15,970 bases of DNA from RYN-417 sp043743105 (lineage in GTDB: Bacteria > Patescibacteriota > Saccharimonadia > Saccharimonadales > JACDBH01), in NCBI GenBank assembly GCA_043743105.1, contig JAYTXD010000006.1:1-15970 (forward strand), in the 5' to 3' direction. This document shows, in pieces, positions 13,937 through 15,970 of this stretch. Position numbers and translations under genes: made by a program. Under the pieces are notes generated by a model that saw only the letters and a list, made by a program, of their open reading frames with translations, had not been told where the DNA came from and did not search any database. Position 1 is the stretch's first letter, and each line of letters opens with the position of its first letter.

Positions 13937-14574
13937 TTCTGACTCTTACGCCATTTGGCGATTTCGCCGTGATGCCCGTTTTGCAGTACGTCTGGTACTT
14001 TCATGCCTCTAAATTCAACAGGACGTGTGTACTGGGGGTATTCTATCGTGCGGTCATCGTCTTGAAAAGATTCTATTTCAGCGGAATGTTCGCCTCCTAA
14101 AACACCTGGTAATAGTCGTACTACACTGTCAATAATAGTCATTGCAGGGAGTTCCCCCCCTGTAAGAACGTAATTGCCAATACAGACCTGTTCATCAACC
14201 CATTTTGTGATCCGCTCGTCATAGCCTTCATAGCGTGCGCAGACAATAATAAGCCCCTTCTGATCTGCGGCCAAGCGCTTTGCATCCGATTGTTTGTATA
14301 GTTTGCCTCTTGGCGTTGGTAATAAAACTAAAGCTTCTGGATCAATCTTTTTTGCAGTCTCTATTGCCGCCACAACAGGTTCTGGCTTGAGTAACATACC
14401 GTCACCACCACCATAAGGGGTGTCATCCACAGTGCGTCTAGAACCAAGGCCAAACGTGCGGAGGTCAATTGTGCTGTATTCCACTATACCGCGGTCCTGG
14501 GCCTTCCAGAGCATGCTAGCGCCAAAAACGCCAGTGAACATCTCCGGAAAAAGTGTTATAACTTGTATTTTCAT
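13933..14574 (-). CDS. trmD: tRNA (guanine-N1)-methyltransferase TrmD
   Basis: A 213-residue member of the trefoil-knot SPOUT methyltransferases. TrmD transfers a methyl group from S-adenosylmethionine to G37 of tRNAs that read codons starting with C or certain G boxes, which prevents frameshifting. Motifs seen: TLFPEMF (7-13), DDTPYGGGDGML (50-61), LPTPRG (85-90), CARYEGYDER (112-121), IGNYVLTGGELPA (132-144) forming the knot, and IIDSVVRLLPG where D149 is the likely base. YTRPVEFRG and LQNGHHGEIAKWR close the protein. It stops soon after that, about 40 residues shorter than the E. coli enzyme, at the C-terminal side. It lies downstream of khpA but has its own near-consensus promoter, and its leader is about three bases. 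Confidence 0.97.
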   Translation of the reverse strand: MKIQVITLFPEMFTGVFGASMLWKAQDRGIVEYSTIDLRTFGLGSRRTVDDTPYGGGDGMLLKPEPVVAAIETAKKIDPEALVLLPTPRGKLYKQSDAKRLAADQKGLIIVCARYEGYDERITKWVDEQVCIGNYVLTGGELPAMTIIDSVVRLLPGVLGGEHSAEIESFQDDDRTIEYPQYTRPVEFRGMKVPDVLQNGHHGEIAKWRKSQN

Positions 14575-14583
14575 CTTATTTAT

Positions 14584-14612
14584 ATTATAACACTAAAATG
14601 ACTGTCTTTCAA
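14584..14612 (-). promoter_or_regulatory. Strong promoter of trmD
   Basis: On the minus strand TTGAAA (14607-14612) and TATAAT (14584-14589) are 17 bases apart, 11 of 12 consensus positions. The -10 ends nine bases before the ATG at 14574, so the leader would be only a few bases. A GACTGT/ACAGTC inverted repeat (14600-14605, 14622-14627) followed by ATTTT overlaps it and might be a weak end signal for the khpA transcript. Confidence 0.65.
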
Positions 14613-14651
14613 AATGGGTCAACAGTCCGTTTTGCTACTTGGAGCCCAGAT

Positions 14652-15134
14652 CTAGATATCTAAGTCGTCGAGGTCGTTCAGCTCTTCACGGGTCTTGGTT
14701 AGCTTATCACTGGCTTTAGTGACTTCGTCGTCATCATCAAGATTGAGGTCGTCGGATGTTTTTGACTTTGTGTCGGGTTTACTAGACCACGAGTCGTTAT
14801 CGTCGGTAGCTGAACTTGATGAGCTGCTGTCATTTGCACTGCTGTGGTGGTCTGAGCTGCCTGTGTCATCGCGTGGTGGGCGCGGTTCACCATTGTCAAC
14901 AATTTTTAGATTATAACGGTCTTCGTTCTTGGTGCCGAGTGCGCGAAGTAACGTGCGGAGGCTCTGGGCGGTAGCACCACGCTTACCAATAACGCGCCCG
15001 AGATCTTCGGGGTCGACTGTAAGTTCTAAAAGCACACCCTTTTCATCTATGCGGCGGTCAATTTTGACTTCGTCCGGGTTGCTGACTAATGATTTTACAA
15101 TATATTCGATGAACTGTTGGTCTATAGTGCTCAT
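14652..15134 (-). CDS. khpA: KH-domain RNA-binding protein KhpA with acidic tail
   Basis: The first 83 residues form a KhpA protein: a helix, the strand KGVLLELTVDPEDLG, and the RNA-binding loop GKRG at 50-53 followed by ATAQSLRTLLRALG. KhpA binds RNA, acts with KhpB in many Gram-positive bacteria, and is commonly encoded next to rpsP. The usual protein ends near residue 80. Here a tail of about 75 residues follows, first basic and Pro-rich (EPRPPRDD), then Ser/Asp-rich, then acidic, ending in ELNDLDDLDI; it is surely disordered. GAGGAG about ten bases before the ATG is a strong ribosome site. No rimM gene separates it from trmD. Confidence 0.92.
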   Translation of the reverse strand: MSTIDQQFIEYIVKSLVSNPDEVKIDRRIDEKGVLLELTVDPEDLGRVIGKRGATAQSLRTLLRALGTKNEDRYNLKIVDNGEPRPPRDDTGSSDHHSSANDSSSSSSATDDNDSWSSKPDTKSKTSDDLNLDDDDEVTKASDKLTKTREELNDLDDLDI

Positions 15135-15162
15135 GGGCTTGTCTCCTCAGGTTTCTGGAATT

Positions 15163-15168
15163 ATTATA
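15163..15168 (-). promoter_or_regulatory. Possible internal promoter of khpA
   Basis: TATAAT on the minus strand lies in the rpsP-khpA gap, about 29 bases before the khpA ATG, with GAGGAG between. The -35 region is poor. khpA may thus be read both from rpsP and from its own start. Confidence 0.35.
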
Positions 15169-15212
15169 CAGAGCCGAACATTAAAACGCTATTGGTTAAT
15201 TAAGCGGAAATG

Positions 15213-15680
15213 TTACGCTTTTTCGGTTTCTTCTTCGGTAGCAGCAGTTTCTTCGGCAGGGACCTCAGCTTCTACGGCAATTTCTTCGGCTACAGGAGCT
15301 GCTGCTACTTCTTTATTCGTAGCTTCTGCTGCTGGCTCTTCGACGGCAACTTCTTCAACAGGTTCTGGTGTTTGATTGCGGCGAAGCTTATCAGTGTGCT
15401 TGATTGTCTTGGTGCGGTTTGCATCTACTTTTACCCAAGACGGAAGTGTAATGCCTTCTTTTTGCAAGATCATTGCCATACGAGGTGATGGCTGTGCTCC
15501 ATTATTGAGATATGCGGCGGCTTTTTCTTTGTCTAAGACAATAGCTTTGGTGTGTGGATCGTAGCTACCAAGTGCAGCGATAATGTTGCCACTAGTAGGA
15601 GTACGTCGTGACTCCTGGACGATTAGACGGAACTGGGCGTGGCCTTTGCGACCGGTACGTTGCATGCGGATAGCGAGCAT
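15213..15680 (-). CDS. rpsP: Ribosomal protein bS16 with long Ala/Glu tail
   Basis: Residues 1-80 are a standard bS16: MLAIRMQRTGRKGHAQFRLIV, SYDPHTK and AAAYLNNGAQPSPRMAMILQKEG. bS16 binds 16S rRNA and is needed for assembly of the small subunit. The normal protein has about 80-90 residues. This one has 155, with a basic linker and then about 50 residues of Ala, Glu, Val and Pro (EEVAVEEPAAEATNKE and similar), a low-complexity acidic tail likely exposed on the ribosome. The ribosome site is a somewhat distant AAGGA, with TATAAC about 30 bases upstream as a possible -10. It is first in the rpsP-khpA-trmD order. Confidence 0.96.
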   Translation of the reverse strand: MLAIRMQRTGRKGHAQFRLIVQESRRTPTSGNIIAALGSYDPHTKAIVLDKEKAAAYLNNGAQPSPRMAMILQKEGITLPSWVKVDANRTKTIKHTDKLRRNQTPEPVEEVAVEEPAAEATNKEVAAAPVAEEIAVEAEVPAEETAATEEETEKA

Positions 15681-15804
15681 AAGTTAACTTTTCCTTAACA
15701 CTTTAGAGTTATAAAATAATCTCTTACTATTTTACAGATGTACGTCTCTGTTGTCAACATGGAAGATATCGAGCAGACGTGCGAGCGAAATTCGCAGGTT
15801 AATA

Positions 15805-15970
15805 TATAGCCCCCCGCAAAACAAAGACACTACTTTTGACAAGCCCTCTTTGGCTTGAATGATTTGTTTTTCTGTCAATGTATCTACAGATATATCTCCA
15901 GAAAAGACAAATCATTCAACCTCAAAGATCATCTAGCCAAAACCAGCGTATTTGATTTGCGGGGGCTATA
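15805..15970. repeat. Nested inverted repeat, MITE-like or large RNA hairpin
   Basis: The ends are inverted repeats: TATAGCCCCCCGCAAA at 15805-15820 and TTTGCGGGGGCTATA at 15956-15970, equal but for one extra C. Within lies a 20-bp stem with a single G bulge, TTGAATGATTTGT plus TTTTCTG (15855-15874) against its complement (15899-15919), loop 24. A further TTTGGC/GCCAAA pair (15849-15854, 15936-15941) extends it. The outer repeat stops at the window edge, so the element may be longer. No coding frame fits. It is upstream of rpsP. Confidence 0.65.

Noticed and set aside
1..15970. CRISPR array, rRNA or complete tRNA genes
   Set aside because: No regularly spaced repeats and no rRNA or tRNA signatures were found on reading both strands by eye; a tRNA or covariance-model scan was not possible.

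Overview
The window looks like chromosomal DNA from a small-genome bacterium of the Candidate Phyla Radiation, most likely Saccharibacteria (TM7). The main reasons are the rpsP-khpA-trmD block at the right end with no rimM, the long disordered tails on S16 and the KH protein, a compact P1B-3 copper ATPase with tandem DUF305 next to it, and several genes whose -10 box lies exactly 6 nt before the start codon. TGA is used as a stop (Ig-like gene, small secreted gene, 28-aa ORF), so no stop reassignment is seen. The lineage is inferred from gene content and was not tested.

Region 1, 1-7305, is accessory DNA of unknown function arranged as two divergent units. The leftward unit starts near 1886 and carries a zinc-finger protein with a degenerate HNH-type motif (896-1792), an unrecognised protein with a possible C-terminal helix-turn-helix (118-852), and a short frame with a strong ribosome binding site that may be the start of a ParB-like gene cut by an in-frame TAG (14-76). 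The rightward unit has a promoter at 2063-2091 and four tightly packed genes: an 823-aa membrane protein with a DUF2254-like N-terminus, a 348-aa protein faintly like a phage portal, a 481-aa protein with two zinc ribbons, and a small frame that runs through an intrinsic terminator. A promoter/operator-like segment lies between the units. This is the best candidate for an undescribed system.

Region 2, 7306-9733, is a patchwork: an AT-rich zeta-toxin-like kinase gene that looks leaderless, a 54-aa basic ORF right behind it, and a single-pass membrane protein with an extracellular bacterial Ig-like domain. Near-identical terminator hairpins lie on both sides of the Ig gene, and partly shared sequence motifs occur at both ends of the region.

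Region 3, 9699-13936, is a copper-homeostasis cluster in one orientation: CsoR-type repressor with its palindromic operator between -35 and -10, CPH-type copper ATPase, a Met/His/Cys secreted protein, a tandem DUF305 protein, a 28-aa membrane peptide, and a small multi-pass membrane protein with a channel-like C-terminus. CsoR would repress the cluster until copper binds, the ATPase would export copper, and the extracytoplasmic proteins would bind it.

Region 4, 13933-15680, is on the minus strand: rpsP, khpA, trmD, housekeeping translation genes. trmD and the last gene of the copper cluster converge with overlapping stop codons. Beyond rpsP, 15805-15970 is a nested inverted repeat reaching the window edge.
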